Below, one piece after another: positions 1 through 8,722 of a stretch of DNA of 64,000 nucleotides (positions are counted from its first letter, which is position 1; each line of letters starts with the position of its first letter). The DNA comes from Tuwongella immobilis (GTDB lineage Bacteria > Planctomycetota > Planctomycetia > Gemmatales > Gemmataceae). The notes beneath the pieces are model-generated. The model worked only from the letters and a program-made list of their open reading frames with translations, was not told the DNA's origin and made no database searches. The position numbers and the translations under genes were made by a program. The stretch spans positions 6,548,920-6,612,919 of the forward strand of contig NZ_LR593887.1 in NCBI RefSeq assembly GCF_901538355.1, given 5' to 3'.

Positions 1-602
1 CCGAGTTTCTGTTGGCCAATCGCGGGGAAGCCGATCTGCGGATGGAGTTGCAACTCGATCCCGACACGCTCACGCTGCAGATTCAGGCCACCGGAACAGC
101 GACCACGCCACCACGTCAAGCGACCTGGGCCGATGTTCCCGGAACGGCTCAAGGGCGAATGTCGTGGAAATCGCTTGTCCCCGTTCCGCCGATCCGGCCG
201 TATTCGGATTCATGGGTTGACTATTGGAATCCCGCCTATCAGCCGCCCCCCAACACGGATCCAAAACTTCTCAATCAACTTCGAACGGATGAGACGTTCT
301 CTCTCTACATCGAACGAGGCCGATTGATCAATCGAATCGGTTGGAAACGACGGTTCGACATCTTTCAGGCGATTCGGAATCAACCCGATTGGCAATGGCA
401 AGCCAAGCAGTTACCCAATGAAATCCAAGCATCCATTCGCTTTTCGGGCATGAATCCGTTGGCTTCGCATGCGCTCGATTGGGTGATTTTCCGAACCAGC
501 AACGAATTCAACCTTTTTTGGGTCGATATTCCAGTCGTCTGGTTCGATATCACAACCGAAGAACCCAAATTCTTTGATCTATTTGAGTCAATGGAGCCGT
601 GA
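1..602 (+). CDS. Unknown protein, C-terminal part (5' end outside window)
   Basis: The frame is open from the first complete codon at base 3 to a TGA at 600-602, so only the last 199 or so residues are visible and the real start is probably upstream. The internal TTG at 12 could start translation, but nothing like a ribosome site can be seen before it. The protein is rich in Trp, Pro and aromatic residues and ends in a hydrophobic, acidic stretch (VWFDITTEE near the end). No membrane segment, signal or known catalytic motif is visible. I do not recognise the family. The next gene starts 125 bases downstream and appears to have its own promoter. Confidence 0.6.
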   Translation, partial: EFLLANRGEADLRMELQLDPDTLTLQIQATGTATTPPRQATWADVPGTAQGRMSWKSLVPVPPIRPYSDSWVDYWNPAYQPPPNTDPKLLNQLRTDETFSLYIERGRLINRIGWKRRFDIFQAIRNQPDWQWQAKQLPNEIQASIRFSGMNPLASHALDWVIFRTSNEFNLFWVDIPVVWFDITTEEPKFFDLFESMEP

Positions 603-663
603 TTCGGATGCGGCTGGTCCGCGAGAATCCACCACAGGGGACTCGTCGAACGATTGCCGGGGG

Positions 664-672
664 TGATATACT
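664..672 (+). promoter_or_regulatory. Candidate extended -10 promoter element
   Basis: TGATATACT fits an extended -10 (TGn followed by TATACT, 5 of 6 to TATAAT). It lies 56 bases before the ATG at 728. No good -35 is visible, as expected for an extended -10. If real, transcription starts near 679, inside the longer open frame that begins at 599, which supports the downstream ATG as the true start. Confidence 0.35.
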
Positions 673-727
673 CTTTCGGACGGGAATTCGACGACACGTT
701 CCGGTGGTGGACACTTCGAGGGGTAGA

Positions 728-2785
728 ATGCACATGCTTCAACGAACGCGATTCGGCTGGGGAATCGGCCTCGTTCTGTCTCTGCCAATCGTGATGCCAT
801 GGATCGCCCCTCGGCTGATGGCTGCGGATTCGCCCGTGCATCGGTTGCCGCCGGAAACCGTGCTCGCACTCGAAATTCCGCAGCCGGCCCGCCTGACCGG
901 ACCGCTGTTGAAATGGCTGCCGGGATCAGTGTTGGCCGATCCGTTGGCCGCCATCGAATCCGCCCGAGACGCCGCCGCCAAACACGCCGCCGCCAAACGC
1001 AACGCTGCCCAGTCGCCCAAAACAGCGCCAGACCGCGACATTCCCGAACCAGCCGATGTCACCGAAGATGCCGAAGAACAACTCGATCGCCCCCGCATGA
1101 TGCTGGCCCTGTGGGGCGCGCTCGTGTCGCCGGAATCGTTGGCCGATGTCAGCAAAGCGGAATCGTTCACGCTGGCGTTCGTCAAACTACCCGACCATCC
1201 ACTTCCACGCGGCGTGCTGCTGATCCGCACCGGACAATCGCAGACGCTGCCCATTCTGATGCGTTCCTGGATGATTTATCATCCCTCGCTGCGGCCACTG
1301 CCCAAGATCGGCGAATTTCGGTTGATGCGCGAATTCGTGCAGGAGATCCCCGACGCTAACGACGATGCCCCGCCCGATTCGCCACCACCCATGCCCAAAG
1401 AGCGGACCGATGTTCTGACCATTGCCACGGCACCCGGATGGGTCATCGTGGGCGATCATGTCGATCTGGTCAAACAGATGATTGACCGAGTTCGCTCCGC
1501 CCCCGCCGCCAATCAATGTGCCGCCATAGGAGAACTATCGCGGGAAAATCCCACAATTTGGCTGCAAACTTTGAAATTTTTCCAGAATTCCGGAATTTCT
1601 CGCCTCTTCGACCCATCATTGCTCGGCGGATTGAACGATTTCGTGCTGCCCGCCTCGCAAGTCAAGCCGATCACCCTCGAACTCATTCCACAAGGCGAAA
1701 CGCTGCAACTCATCGCGCGCATGCCGTTGAGCGACTCGCGCGGACCACTGTTGGAATTGCTGCGCTCGCCGGGCCAAGCCGCACCTGCGATGACACCCAC
1801 GACCGCACCGGCGTCTCCCCCCGCAACCGGATCGGGGACGGGGGGCGATTCCGCTGGCGGTGTCGTGACGTGGGCCCTTCCGCCGGGTGAGGAGACCGCC
1901 AACCGCTTGTTGCAATTCGCCGATCGTTGGGCGAAGGCGCATGGCGTGATTGGTGCATTGCCCAGCGAATGGGTCGATGGCTTGGCGCAGCAGAATCCGC
2001 CGATCCGACTTCGAGAAGCACTTGCGAGCGTGCAAACGATTCGCCTGCAATCACCGGCCCGCGGCGAACAGGTGGTGGTGCTGCAACTGCCGGAAAAATT
2101 GTCCGCGATTGCGGCGGAGGCACTGCCCGAGTTGATGACGCGATTGCGAGGGGAGCGCAGTCAGCCCGTGAGCGAACGCATCGATGGCATGATGGTGCAA
2201 TCGTATGTGATTCCGGGTTGGACGTGGGGGGAACGCATCCACGTTGGCAGCGTCGCCGGTCGAGTGGCGATGGGGAGTAGTCGCGCCACCGTTGCCGCCG
2301 CACTCAAACAATCCCTCGATCAATCGCCCCCGCAATCCCGAGCGATTCAGGGGCGCATCCCGTGGAAACAATTGGTCCCCAGCCCCGCACCAACGCAACC
2401 TCCCGCTCAGCCGACCGGCAAGAAACCGCACGATGCCACCATCCGCATGGGACTTCCGGGAGGGGTGCCGGGTGGGGTGCCGGGCGGATTCGTCCCCAGC
2501 GATTTGGACCTGGAGATGGCAGACGATGCGGACATTGCTCGGGAAATCAAAGCGCAGTACGATTCCCGCCATCGTCGATTCGCGCAAGCCATCGCCGCCG
2601 TGCCGCCCTTGCAACTGAGTGTGCAAACCACGCCGCAACACGTCGAGTTCCGCATTCAGTTGGACGGAATGCCGAAGTTATTCCCCGCTGTCAGCGACTT
2701 CGTGCTGTTTTGGCTGGGCATGGAGCCCGGCTCGGAATGGATGGCCGACATGGAACTTCTCCGCGGTCCCATCATCATCGACTGA
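728..2785 (+). CDS. Large exported protein of unknown function
   Basis: The protein has 685 residues. The start ATG at 728 (or 734) is chosen because it begins a clear signal peptide: a basic start, a hydrophobic core (GIGLVLSLPIVMPWIAP) and a probable cleavage site at LMAADS. The frame is open back to 599, but that extension has no signal character. The mature part opens with HRLPPETVLALEIPQPARL, then an Ala/Lys-rich helix near residues 75-100, a Pro/Ala/Gly-rich linker near 355-380, and a GGVPGGVPGG linker near 575-585. The last 80 residues are predicted globular. No catalytic motif is recognised. The layout resembles planctomycetal periplasmic proteins of unknown role. A strong terminator follows. 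Confidence 0.7.
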   Translation: MHMLQRTRFGWGIGLVLSLPIVMPWIAPRLMAADSPVHRLPPETVLALEIPQPARLTGPLLKWLPGSVLADPLAAIESARDAAAKHAAAKRNAAQSPKTAPDRDIPEPADVTEDAEEQLDRPRMMLALWGALVSPESLADVSKAESFTLAFVKLPDHPLPRGVLLIRTGQSQTLPILMRSWMIYHPSLRPLPKIGEFRLMREFVQEIPDANDDAPPDSPPPMPKERTDVLTIATAPGWVIVGDHVDLVKQMIDRVRSAPAANQCAAIGELSRENPTIWLQTLKFFQNSGISRLFDPSLLGGLNDFVLPASQVKPITLELIPQGETLQLIARMPLSDSRGPLLELLRSPGQAAPAMTPTTAPASPPATGSGTGGDSAGGVVTWALPPGEETANRLLQFADRWAKAHGVIGALPSEWVDGLAQQNPPIRLREALASVQTIRLQSPARGEQVVVLQLPEKLSAIAAEALPELMTRLRGERSQPVSERIDGMMVQSYVIPGWTWGERIHVGSVAGRVAMGSSRATVAAALKQSLDQSPPQSRAIQGRIPWKQLVPSPAPTQPPAQPTGKKPHDATIRMGLPGGVPGGVPGGFVPSDLDLEMADDADIAREIKAQYDSRHRRFAQAIAAVPPLQLSVQTTPQHVEFRIQLDGMPKLFPAVSDFVLFWLGMEPGSEWMADMELLRGPIIID

Positions 2786-2816
2786 TCCGAATCTGGAATG
2801 CTTCCAGATCATCACC

Positions 2817-2861
2817 ATCCCTCTCGCAACATCATTCGATGGTTCGGGAGGGATCTTTTTT
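2817..2861 (+). terminator. Rho-independent terminator
   Basis: ATCCCTC pairs with GAGGGAT around a loop, and the arm is followed by a run of six T (2855-2860). It sits 32 bases after the stop of the exported protein gene. Confidence 0.7.
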
Positions 2862-3197
2862 CGGTCGATTCATATGCGAATTCGCATCAATCTGTCACAT
2901 CAAAAGATCATTTTACTGCAATCAATCTGGGCACTTCGTGGTCAAATTGTGAATTTTCTCACATATCTCATCGCCGACTTTTCGATCCATCGGCCAGAAA
3001 TTATCTGAATCCAACTCGAATTCTGATAACGACTTACAGCGATCAGTTTGCCCAGAATCACGGTTCGGCACATCAGTTGCTTAACAGTGTCAGATGTTGA
3101 CGTCCCCGATATCGACGACAATAATGAAGATGGCTTCATGGTTGGCTTCCTACCGGATGATTCTCCTACCGTTGACCGACTGTAAGGATTCGAACTC
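2862..3197. other. A+T-rich intergenic region with leader of the DUF1559 gene
   Basis: About 330 bases without a convincing gene, visibly richer in A+T than its surroundings. The frame open at 2798-3100 has no ribosome site and overlaps the terminator. The only signals I can support are the promoter at 3097-3125 and the ribosome site AAGGA shortly before the ATG at 3198. Confidence 0.5.
3097..3125 (+). promoter_or_regulatory. Sigma70-type promoter for the DUF1559 gene
   Basis: TTGACG (3097-3102, 5 of 6 to consensus), a 17-base spacer, then AATAAT (3120-3125, 5 of 6). The predicted transcript start near 3132 gives a leader of about 65 bases to the ATG at 3198. Confidence 0.6.
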
Positions 3198-4154
3198 ATG
3201 CCCACCGTTTATCGCCCTCGGCGAGGGTTTACGCTCATTGAATTGTTGGTGGTGATTGCCATCATCGCCATCCTGATTGGCTTGTTGTTGCCCGCCGTGC
3301 AGAAAGTCCGCGAAGCAGCGGCCCGCATGAGCTGTCAGAACAATCTGAAGCAAATGGGCCTGGCGTTGCACAATTTCCATGACGCCAATGGCAGCTTCCC
3401 CGGCGGCACGAATCGCGCCACCTTCCTGGGCCCGAACTTCTACCTGCTGCCGTACTTGGAATTGGACAACATCTTCCGATTGGTCGCCACGCCGGAGACG
3501 GCATCGCCGTTTGGCACCGTGTCGGCCTACAAGCCAAAAGCGTTCATCTGTCCGTCGGATATTCAACGCGGTGAATCGACCGTGTTTGGTTACTCGAACT
3601 ATCGCGGGAATTCCGGCACGTGGAATCGGATTTCCGGTTGGGACGGCGTCTTCGGCATGCAATTTCAGTCGGAAGGCTCGCCGGCTGCCGCCGCCGCTCG
3701 CACCAAGATGACCGACATTACCGACGGCACCAGCAACACGGCTGCGTTTGCCGAAGGCTGCAATGCGCCCACGTCGGGTGCCAATGATCGATTGGCGGAT
3801 TGCTTCGAAGGCTCGGTCACGGCCACGACCTTGGTGGCGGCTCGCACCGGCTTCTTGGCGCTGAACTGGGCCACCTCCAGCCTGGCGGGCGGAAGCTGGC
3901 GTGGACGCGGCTACACCTGGGACGAAGGAAGCATGTGGCGCGGATTGTACAACCACTTGCTGCCGCCGAATAACCCCTGCTGGCGACCGGGTGCATATGG
4001 TGCGATGGTGGCTCCGGCCTCGTCGCGGCACACCGGCGGAGCGAATGTCTGCTTGTGCGATGGATCGGTGCGGTTCATCACCTCGAACGTCAACCCGGAT
4101 GCGTGGATGGCTGCTGGCTCGCGATCGGGCGGCGAAGTCTTCACCCTGGAATAA
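3198..4154 (+). CDS. DUF1559 prepilin-like protein
   Basis: This 318-aa protein belongs to the DUF1559 family (SBP_bac_10), which is greatly expanded in Planctomycetota. It starts with a type IV prepilin signal: a short basic leader, then [20 protein letters not shown] with the G/F processing site and the Glu at +5, followed by a hydrophobic helix. The body shows the family markers [24 protein letters not shown] and, near the end, the H-x9-DG element ([17 protein letters not shown]). The family is thought to form pilus-like or pseudopilus structures, but its role is not established. It has a good promoter upstream and a small lipoprotein gene 12 bases downstream, the usual pairing for this family. 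Confidence 0.93.
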   Translation: MPTVYRPRRGFTLIELLVVIAIIAILIGLLLPAVQKVREAAARMSCQNNLKQMGLALHNFHDANGSFPGGTNRATFLGPNFYLLPYLELDNIFRLVATPETASPFGTVSAYKPKAFICPSDIQRGESTVFGYSNYRGNSGTWNRISGWDGVFGMQFQSEGSPAAAAARTKMTDITDGTSNTAAFAEGCNAPTSGANDRLADCFEGSVTATTLVAARTGFLALNWATSSLAGGSWRGRGYTWDEGSMWRGLYNHLLPPNNPCWRPGAYGAMVAPASSRHTGGANVCLCDGSVRFITSNVNPDAWMAAGSRSGGEVFTLE

Positions 4155-4166
4155 GGAATTCGCTCC

Positions 4167-4337
4167 ATGCGACGATTGTTGTGGCTGTTGGTCGTGGCGT
4201 GCATCCCGGCGTTCAGCGTCGGCTGCGGGGATAGCGGCGGCGAAGTCGCCAAGCCAGTCTCCAACGAAGACGCGATCAAGAAGGAACGCGAGCGACTGCT
4301 CAAGGAAAATCCACCGCCGGGCTACAAGGCCAAGTAA
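4167..4337 (+). CDS. Small lipoprotein paired with DUF1559 protein
   Basis: This 56-residue gene starts 12 bases after the DUF1559 stop. It has a basic start (MRRLLWLLVVA), a hydrophobic core and a lipobox-like FSVGC, with the lipid-bearing Cys at residue 20. A short charged tail follows, ending in PPPGYKAK. Small lipoproteins in this position are common beside DUF1559 genes in Planctomycetota, so a joint role at the cell envelope is likely. That role is an inference. A hairpin downstream probably ends the transcript. Confidence 0.8.
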   Translation: MRRLLWLLVVACIPAFSVGCGDSGGEVAKPVSNEDAIKKERERLLKENPPPGYKAK

Positions 4338-4362
4338 CGATTCTGCCTGTTGAAACGACACA

Positions 4363-4410
4363 CATCCCCTCCGAGCGATCCGCAAGCGAACCTCGGGGGG
4401 ATGTTCATTT
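4363..4410 (+). terminator. Terminator of the DUF1559-lipoprotein unit
   Basis: ACATCCCCTCCGAG pairs with CTCGGGGGGATGT (one bulged base), followed by TTCATTT. It lies between convergent genes, so it could also serve the minus-strand dehydrogenase. Confidence 0.55.
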
Positions 4411-4451
4411 CCCGGCATCGGCATCATTCCCGAAATCGGGTCGATGGCCGC

Positions 4452-5513
4452 TCAGATGGCGGCCATCACCGCTTCGGCCACTTGCGTGGTGCTGGCGGTG
4501 CCACCCAGGTCGGGCGACATGACTTTGCCTTCCTTGAGCACCGCGGCGACGGCGGCGCGAATGGCATCGGCGGCGGCGGTCATCGTCAAATGATCCAACA
4601 TCAGCGCGGTAGACAGAATCGCGGCCAACGGGTTGGCAATCCCCTTCCCGGCGATGTCCGGAGCGCTGCCGTGGACCGGCTCGAACATGCTGGGGAAGGT
4701 GCGTTCCGGGTTGATGTTGGCACTGCTGGCCAAGCCGACGCTGCCGGTGACCATCGCCGACAAATCGGTCAGAATGTCGCCGAACAGGTTGCTGGCCACC
4801 ACCACATCAAAGACTTCCGGCTTGCGGACGAAATCCATGGCGGCGGCGTCCACCAGCAGCGAACCGGCTTGCACGTCCGGATATTCCTTCTTCACGCTGT
4901 TGAACACATCGTCCCACAGAACCATGCCAAACGGCAGCGCGTTGGACTTGGTGATACTCGTCAGCTTCTTGCGCGGACGCTTGCGGGCCGCTTCAAAGGC
5001 CGCGCGGATGATCCGCTCGCACCCCCGGCGAGTAAACACGGCGGTCTGAATGGCGATGTCGGCGGCGGTGCCTTCGTACAGTCGGCCACCCACCGGCGCA
5101 TATTCGCCTTCGGTATTTTCCCGATAGACGATCATGTCAATCGAGCCGGGCGCTTTGTTCTTCAGCGGGCTGGGCACACCATCGTACAAATAAGCCGGTC
5201 GCAGATTGACGTACTGATCGAACTTGCGGCGCATCGGCAACAGCAGGCCGTGCACAGTGACGGTCTCGGGCACATCCGGCGAGCCGACCGCACCCAACAG
5301 AATGGCATCGTGCTTGGCCAGGGTTTCCCAGCCATCAGACGGCACAATATGCCCCGTTTGCTTATAGTACGCCGAACTCCAGGGCAGCCGATTCCATTCC
5401 AGCGTCCCCCCGCCAAACTTGCGAATCACGGCGTCGACCACTTGAATGGCCGGCTCAATCACTTCCGGGCCAATTCCGTCACCGGCGATGACGGCGATGC
5501 GGGAAGTTGCCAT
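4452..5513 (-). CDS. Tartrate/D-malate dehydrogenase-type decarboxylating dehydrogenase
   Basis: The 353-aa protein belongs to the isocitrate/isopropylmalate dehydrogenase superfamily, NAD- and divalent-metal-dependent beta-decarboxylating enzymes. It begins with IAVIAGDGIGPEVIEPA. It has the substrate-binding region LLLPMRRKFDQYVNLRP, the RENTEGEY motif, the Lys of LTSITKSNA, the metal-binding Asp region SNLFGDILTDLSAM, and the nucleotide-binding loop EPVHGSAPDIAGKGIANP. The FDQYVNLRP and VRENTEGEY wording is closer to tartrate/D-malate dehydrogenases than to LeuB, and no leu genes are nearby. Its substrate could still be isopropylmalate or a related 2-hydroxyacid. It is a single gene, divergent from the lipoprotein at 5689. 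Confidence 0.85.
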   Translation of the reverse strand: MATSRIAVIAGDGIGPEVIEPAIQVVDAVIRKFGGGTLEWNRLPWSSAYYKQTGHIVPSDGWETLAKHDAILLGAVGSPDVPETVTVHGLLLPMRRKFDQYVNLRPAYLYDGVPSPLKNKAPGSIDMIVYRENTEGEYAPVGGRLYEGTAADIAIQTAVFTRRGCERIIRAAFEAARKRPRKKLTSITKSNALPFGMVLWDDVFNSVKKEYPDVQAGSLLVDAAAMDFVRKPEVFDVVVASNLFGDILTDLSAMVTGSVGLASSANINPERTFPSMFEPVHGSAPDIAGKGIANPLAAILSTALMLDHLTMTAAADAIRAAVAAVLKEGKVMSPDLGGTASTTQVAEAVMAAI

Positions 5514-5688
5514 TGCGTCTCCTTGGAGGGCTTGCTATGCGAAACTTTCGAAAATCGCGCGCGGAGTGCTTGAGTCACTCCGAACCAGGTGCCGATGATT
5601 GCAATTGGCGATGCGGACATCGCCTCGATGGATTCATCGGCGGCTAGGGCTTGTAGTGCATCGTAGTTGTCGAGGGGGAGGGGTCAAG

Positions 5689-6636
5689 ATGGCACACACC
5701 ACGGGCTTGGCAACATCCCAGAATCGAACCAACGCACGCTGCATGGCGTGGATCTTGGCCGCCTCGTTGGGATGCGGCGGATGCGGACTCACCGAAGGTC
5801 CACGCGGCGGCGATCCGCTCCTGGGCAATATCCCCCGCCCCATTGCCCCGACCCCCATGGTCGGTAGCGAAGGCGGCACCATCGGCAACGGCGGCAACGA
5901 CGAAATCGCCGCACTCGGCCGACCGACGTTTATCTCCACCGGCACCACCGGCAGCGGCCCATTCAGCCCGATTGGCACCGATGGCAACCCGTCGCAACCG
6001 CCGCCAGCCGCCGCGGCTCCAGGAGATTCGGCACCGCCCGATTCCGGCGGGCAGAATTCGCCACCCCCCGCAACCGCGACACGCATGCCGTCGCTGAATT
6101 TTCCACGCAATCAATCGGCATCCACCACCCCGGCAGCGATGGCGGCGGGTGGCTATCCGCAGGCGAATTCGTCGGGGCTGCGCATTCCCGCCTCGGCTCG
6201 CAAGCCCATGGGTGCGACGCTGCCGCCGTATCCGGCCAATGGATCGCGGGATGAGGTGGCTGATGCCAGTGCCCCGCCGTGGATGGAGCTGGCGAAATCG
6301 TCGGGTTCCGCTGGTGCGGCCACTCCGCCGCCGGAAGCCCGTCAGCCGTTGATGACCGTCGGCGGGCTGAGCGATGTTCCGGTATCCGGCCAGACGACAC
6401 CACCCGCGACGGCTCCGAAGTTCCAATCGGTGGATGAAGCCCAAGCCCACCTGAAGAAACAAGGTGCGCTCTATCAGAAATTGGAACAAGCGGGCAACGG
6501 TGATTGGCAATTCAGCTGTGTTTTGCCGAACGAACAGAATATCCTGGTCAATCGCCGCTACGAAGCCCGCGACCCAGATAAGCTGCATGCGGTACAGCTC
6601 GTGGTGGATCAAATTTATCGGGATCGCGGCAAATAG
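5689..6636 (+). CDS. Pro/Gly-rich putative lipoprotein
   Basis: The start ATG at 5689 is preceded by GAGGGGGAGGGG, a good ribosome site. The frame is open further up, but that part is not signal-like. The 315-aa product has a hydrophobic stretch (MAWILAASLGCGGCGL) with Cys residues that could be lipidated near residues 28-31. It then has a long disordered region rich in Pro, Gly, Ser and Ala (about residues 40-230). The last 70 residues look folded and carry VDEAQAHLKKQGALYQKLEQ and a basic end. I do not recognise the family. The methyltransferase gene starts 11 bases after its stop, so the two are probably co-transcribed. Confidence 0.7.
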   Translation: MAHTTGLATSQNRTNARCMAWILAASLGCGGCGLTEGPRGGDPLLGNIPRPIAPTPMVGSEGGTIGNGGNDEIAALGRPTFISTGTTGSGPFSPIGTDGNPSQPPPAAAAPGDSAPPDSGGQNSPPPATATRMPSLNFPRNQSASTTPAAMAAGGYPQANSSGLRIPASARKPMGATLPPYPANGSRDEVADASAPPWMELAKSSGSAGAATPPPEARQPLMTVGGLSDVPVSGQTTPPATAPKFQSVDEAQAHLKKQGALYQKLEQAGNGDWQFSCVLPNEQNILVNRRYEARDPDKLHAVQLVVDQIYRDRGK

Positions 6637-6647
6637 AGTTGCCCGGT

Positions 6648-7388
6648 ATGACCGATTCCGCTCGTCCGAAATCATCGGTGGCGCAGATTCGCGCACGCTT
6701 TGATGCCGATGTTGACCGCTTCTCCAATCTGGAAACGGGCCAGACCGCCGCGATGGATTCGGTGCTGGCCCAAACATTACTCGCTCAAGCCGCTGCACGA
6801 ATCACCCCGCATGCCCAGCGCATCTTGGATGTCGGCTGCGGCGCGGGGAACTTCACCCTTCGATTGTTGCCTCATCTTCCGCATCGCGAAATCGTGCTGC
6901 TGGATCTCAGCCAGCCGATGCTCGACCGCGCCACGGAGCGCATTCGCGCGGTCAGCCACGGCTCGATTGAAACCGTGTGCGGCGATGTGCGGGAATTGCA
7001 TCGGCCGGATCAATCGTTGGACATCATTTTGGCGGCGGCAGTGCTGCATCATCTGCGGACCGATGCGGAATGGGATGCCGTGTTTGCAGCGTTTCATCGC
7101 TGGCTTCGTCCGGGTGGCAGTGTCTGGATTTACGACCTCGTCACCAGTCAGATTCCCGAATTGGATGCGCTGCAATGGGCGCAATATCGGCACTATCTCA
7201 CGTCGATGCAAGGGACGGACTTCGCCGACAAGGTCATGGGCTACATTGATGACGAAGACACGCCCCGACCGCTGATGGAACAACTCGATCGACTGCGACA
7301 CGCGGGGTTTGCCCAAGTGGATGTGGTGCATCGGCACGGCTGTTTCGCCGCGTTTGGAGCGATTCGCACCGCAGATTCCCTGGCTTAA
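6648..7388 (+). CDS. Class I SAM-dependent methyltransferase
   Basis: The 246-aa protein has the Rossmann-like methyltransferase fold markers: motif I ILDVGCGAGNFTLRLL (about residue 60), an acidic end of strand 2 (EIVLLDLSQPML), CGDVREL as motif II, and ILAAAVLHHLRTDAEW as motif III with post I context. The substrate cannot be read from sequence. The pattern resembles UbiE/Methyltransf_25-type small-molecule enzymes. The ATG at 6648 is used; a TTG three codons earlier is possible. It starts 11 bases after the lipoprotein gene. Confidence 0.85.
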   Translation: MTDSARPKSSVAQIRARFDADVDRFSNLETGQTAAMDSVLAQTLLAQAAARITPHAQRILDVGCGAGNFTLRLLPHLPHREIVLLDLSQPMLDRATERIRAVSHGSIETVCGDVRELHRPDQSLDIILAAAVLHHLRTDAEWDAVFAAFHRWLRPGGSVWIYDLVTSQIPELDALQWAQYRHYLTSMQGTDFADKVMGYIDDEDTPRPLMEQLDRLRHAGFAQVDVVHRHGCFAAFGAIRTADSLA

Positions 7389-7578
7389 CGCAATCGCCGC
7401 CATCCGCCCAAATCCCGGCCCCGTCGCAAACTCCAGCAATTCTCGACATTTTTCGCGGATTTTTCGCTCAAGACTGCGGATTGGGTGAATTCTCCGCATC
7501 ATGACGCCGATAAGAAGATTGACTTCCTGACCGATAGGCGGCAGGACGACCGACAACCAACTGCGACGGGTGTCAACC

Positions 7579-8637
7579 ATGACCAATCCGAAACGGGGTT
7601 TGCGACGGACCTGGGGCACCGCCGCAGTGTTACTGGCCGGTATGGGATCCCCGGTGATGGCGCAACCGGTGGCGTGGCCGCCGATTGCTCCCAGTGCGAA
7701 TTCCGCCGGCATGGCCGCTCCCGCTCAACCGGGGATGATCGTCCCCCCTGGCCCGGCCACCACGGCACCGCGCATGCTGCCGCCGTCGGTCGTCAATGGC
7801 GTGGAAATCTACTACGGCACCAAACAAGTCACGCCGCCGACTCCCGCCAAACCCACCGCCGACGAAATTCGCCAGGCATCTGCCCGCATGGAAGCGGATC
7901 GCCGCAGTCAAGAGGCGATTCAAGCGGTGCATCAAGTGCGAGACGATGTTCGGCAAACTTCCACCAGCTTGCAGCAAACGCTCAGCCAACTTTCGGAACG
8001 CATTGCCCGAGCGGAAGCCAAGCCGACGACGGTGGTGGTGCAAGTGCCGGAAAGCAAATCATCGGGGAATTCCGAATCGGGATCGACGGTGACTCCGCCG
8101 CAAACGATCGTTGTCCGCGAAGGCGCACCGGCATCCAGCGGCATCTCGGCGGAATTCCTGCTGGTGCTGCTGTTTGGCGGCGGCGGGTTCTTCGGGTTGG
8201 CCACACTCGGCCTGGGATTCTTGGCCTTCCGGCACTATGTCGCCGTGAAGAACACCCCTGCACCGGAACCGACTCCCGCCCCGGAAGCGACTCCGCCCCC
8301 GGCAGCGCCGCAACCGACCTTGTCGTTCTATGAACGATTCGCCGACGCCGATCCGAGCGTCCGCATCCTCGATCAATGCGAAATTGGCGAGCTGCCCGAA
8401 CCCGAGAAATTCGAAATCGGCTCCAGCTACGTCGAAGACAAAGCCCGCGAAGAAGCGATCCGCGAGGCCAACGAAGCAGCCGCGCTGCAAATGCTGCTGT
8501 CGCAAAATGTCGCACTCTGGGGAGAGTTGCGGCAGACCATGGAAAGCGAAGCGACCGCGACTCCAGCCAATGGCGATGACGGGGAATCGTCGCCAGTGGC
8601 CCACGCGGAACCGACTCGCACCACTCCGGGGGAATAA
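7579..8637 (+). CDS. Membrane protein with coiled coil, next to MamK-like actin
   Basis: This 352-aa protein has a signal peptide (MTNPKRGLRRTWGTAAVLLAGMGSPVMAQ). A Gln/Glu/Ala-rich helical stretch with coiled-coil character follows (about residues 95-155, RQTSTSLQQTLSQLSERIAR). Then comes one strong membrane segment, AEFLLVLLFGGGGFFGLA and onward (about 190-220). A proline/glutamate linker (PAPEPTPAPEATPPP) follows, and a charged C-terminal domain of about 110 residues presumably lies in the cytoplasm. I do not recognise the family. It ends 85 bases before the MamK-like gene, so it could anchor that filament to the membrane. That link is inference from position and topology. Confidence 0.7.
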   Translation: MTNPKRGLRRTWGTAAVLLAGMGSPVMAQPVAWPPIAPSANSAGMAAPAQPGMIVPPGPATTAPRMLPPSVVNGVEIYYGTKQVTPPTPAKPTADEIRQASARMEADRRSQEAIQAVHQVRDDVRQTSTSLQQTLSQLSERIARAEAKPTTVVVQVPESKSSGNSESGSTVTPPQTIVVREGAPASSGISAEFLLVLLFGGGGFFGLATLGLGFLAFRHYVAVKNTPAPEPTPAPEATPPPAAPQPTLSFYERFADADPSVRILDQCEIGELPEPEKFEIGSSYVEDKAREEAIREANEAAALQMLLSQNVALWGELRQTMESEATATPANGDDGESSPVAHAEPTRTTPGE

Positions 8638-8722
8638 CCCGGCAATCGGTCCTCGCAATCGGTGCGCGGGCCGAATTCTGACCGATCCAGTGTGTTGGTG
8701 ATAATCTCGGGGGGGATTTCCC

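Noticed and set aside
2798-3100. Possible 100-aa gene in the A+T-rich region before the DUF1559 gene
   Set aside because: It has no ribosome site, begins inside a terminator and has no recognisable protein character.
4452-5513. Considered as leuB (3-isopropylmalate dehydrogenase)
   Set aside because: The FDQYVNLRP and VRENTEGEY motifs fit tartrate/D-malate dehydrogenases better, and no other leucine genes are adjacent. Some doubt remains.
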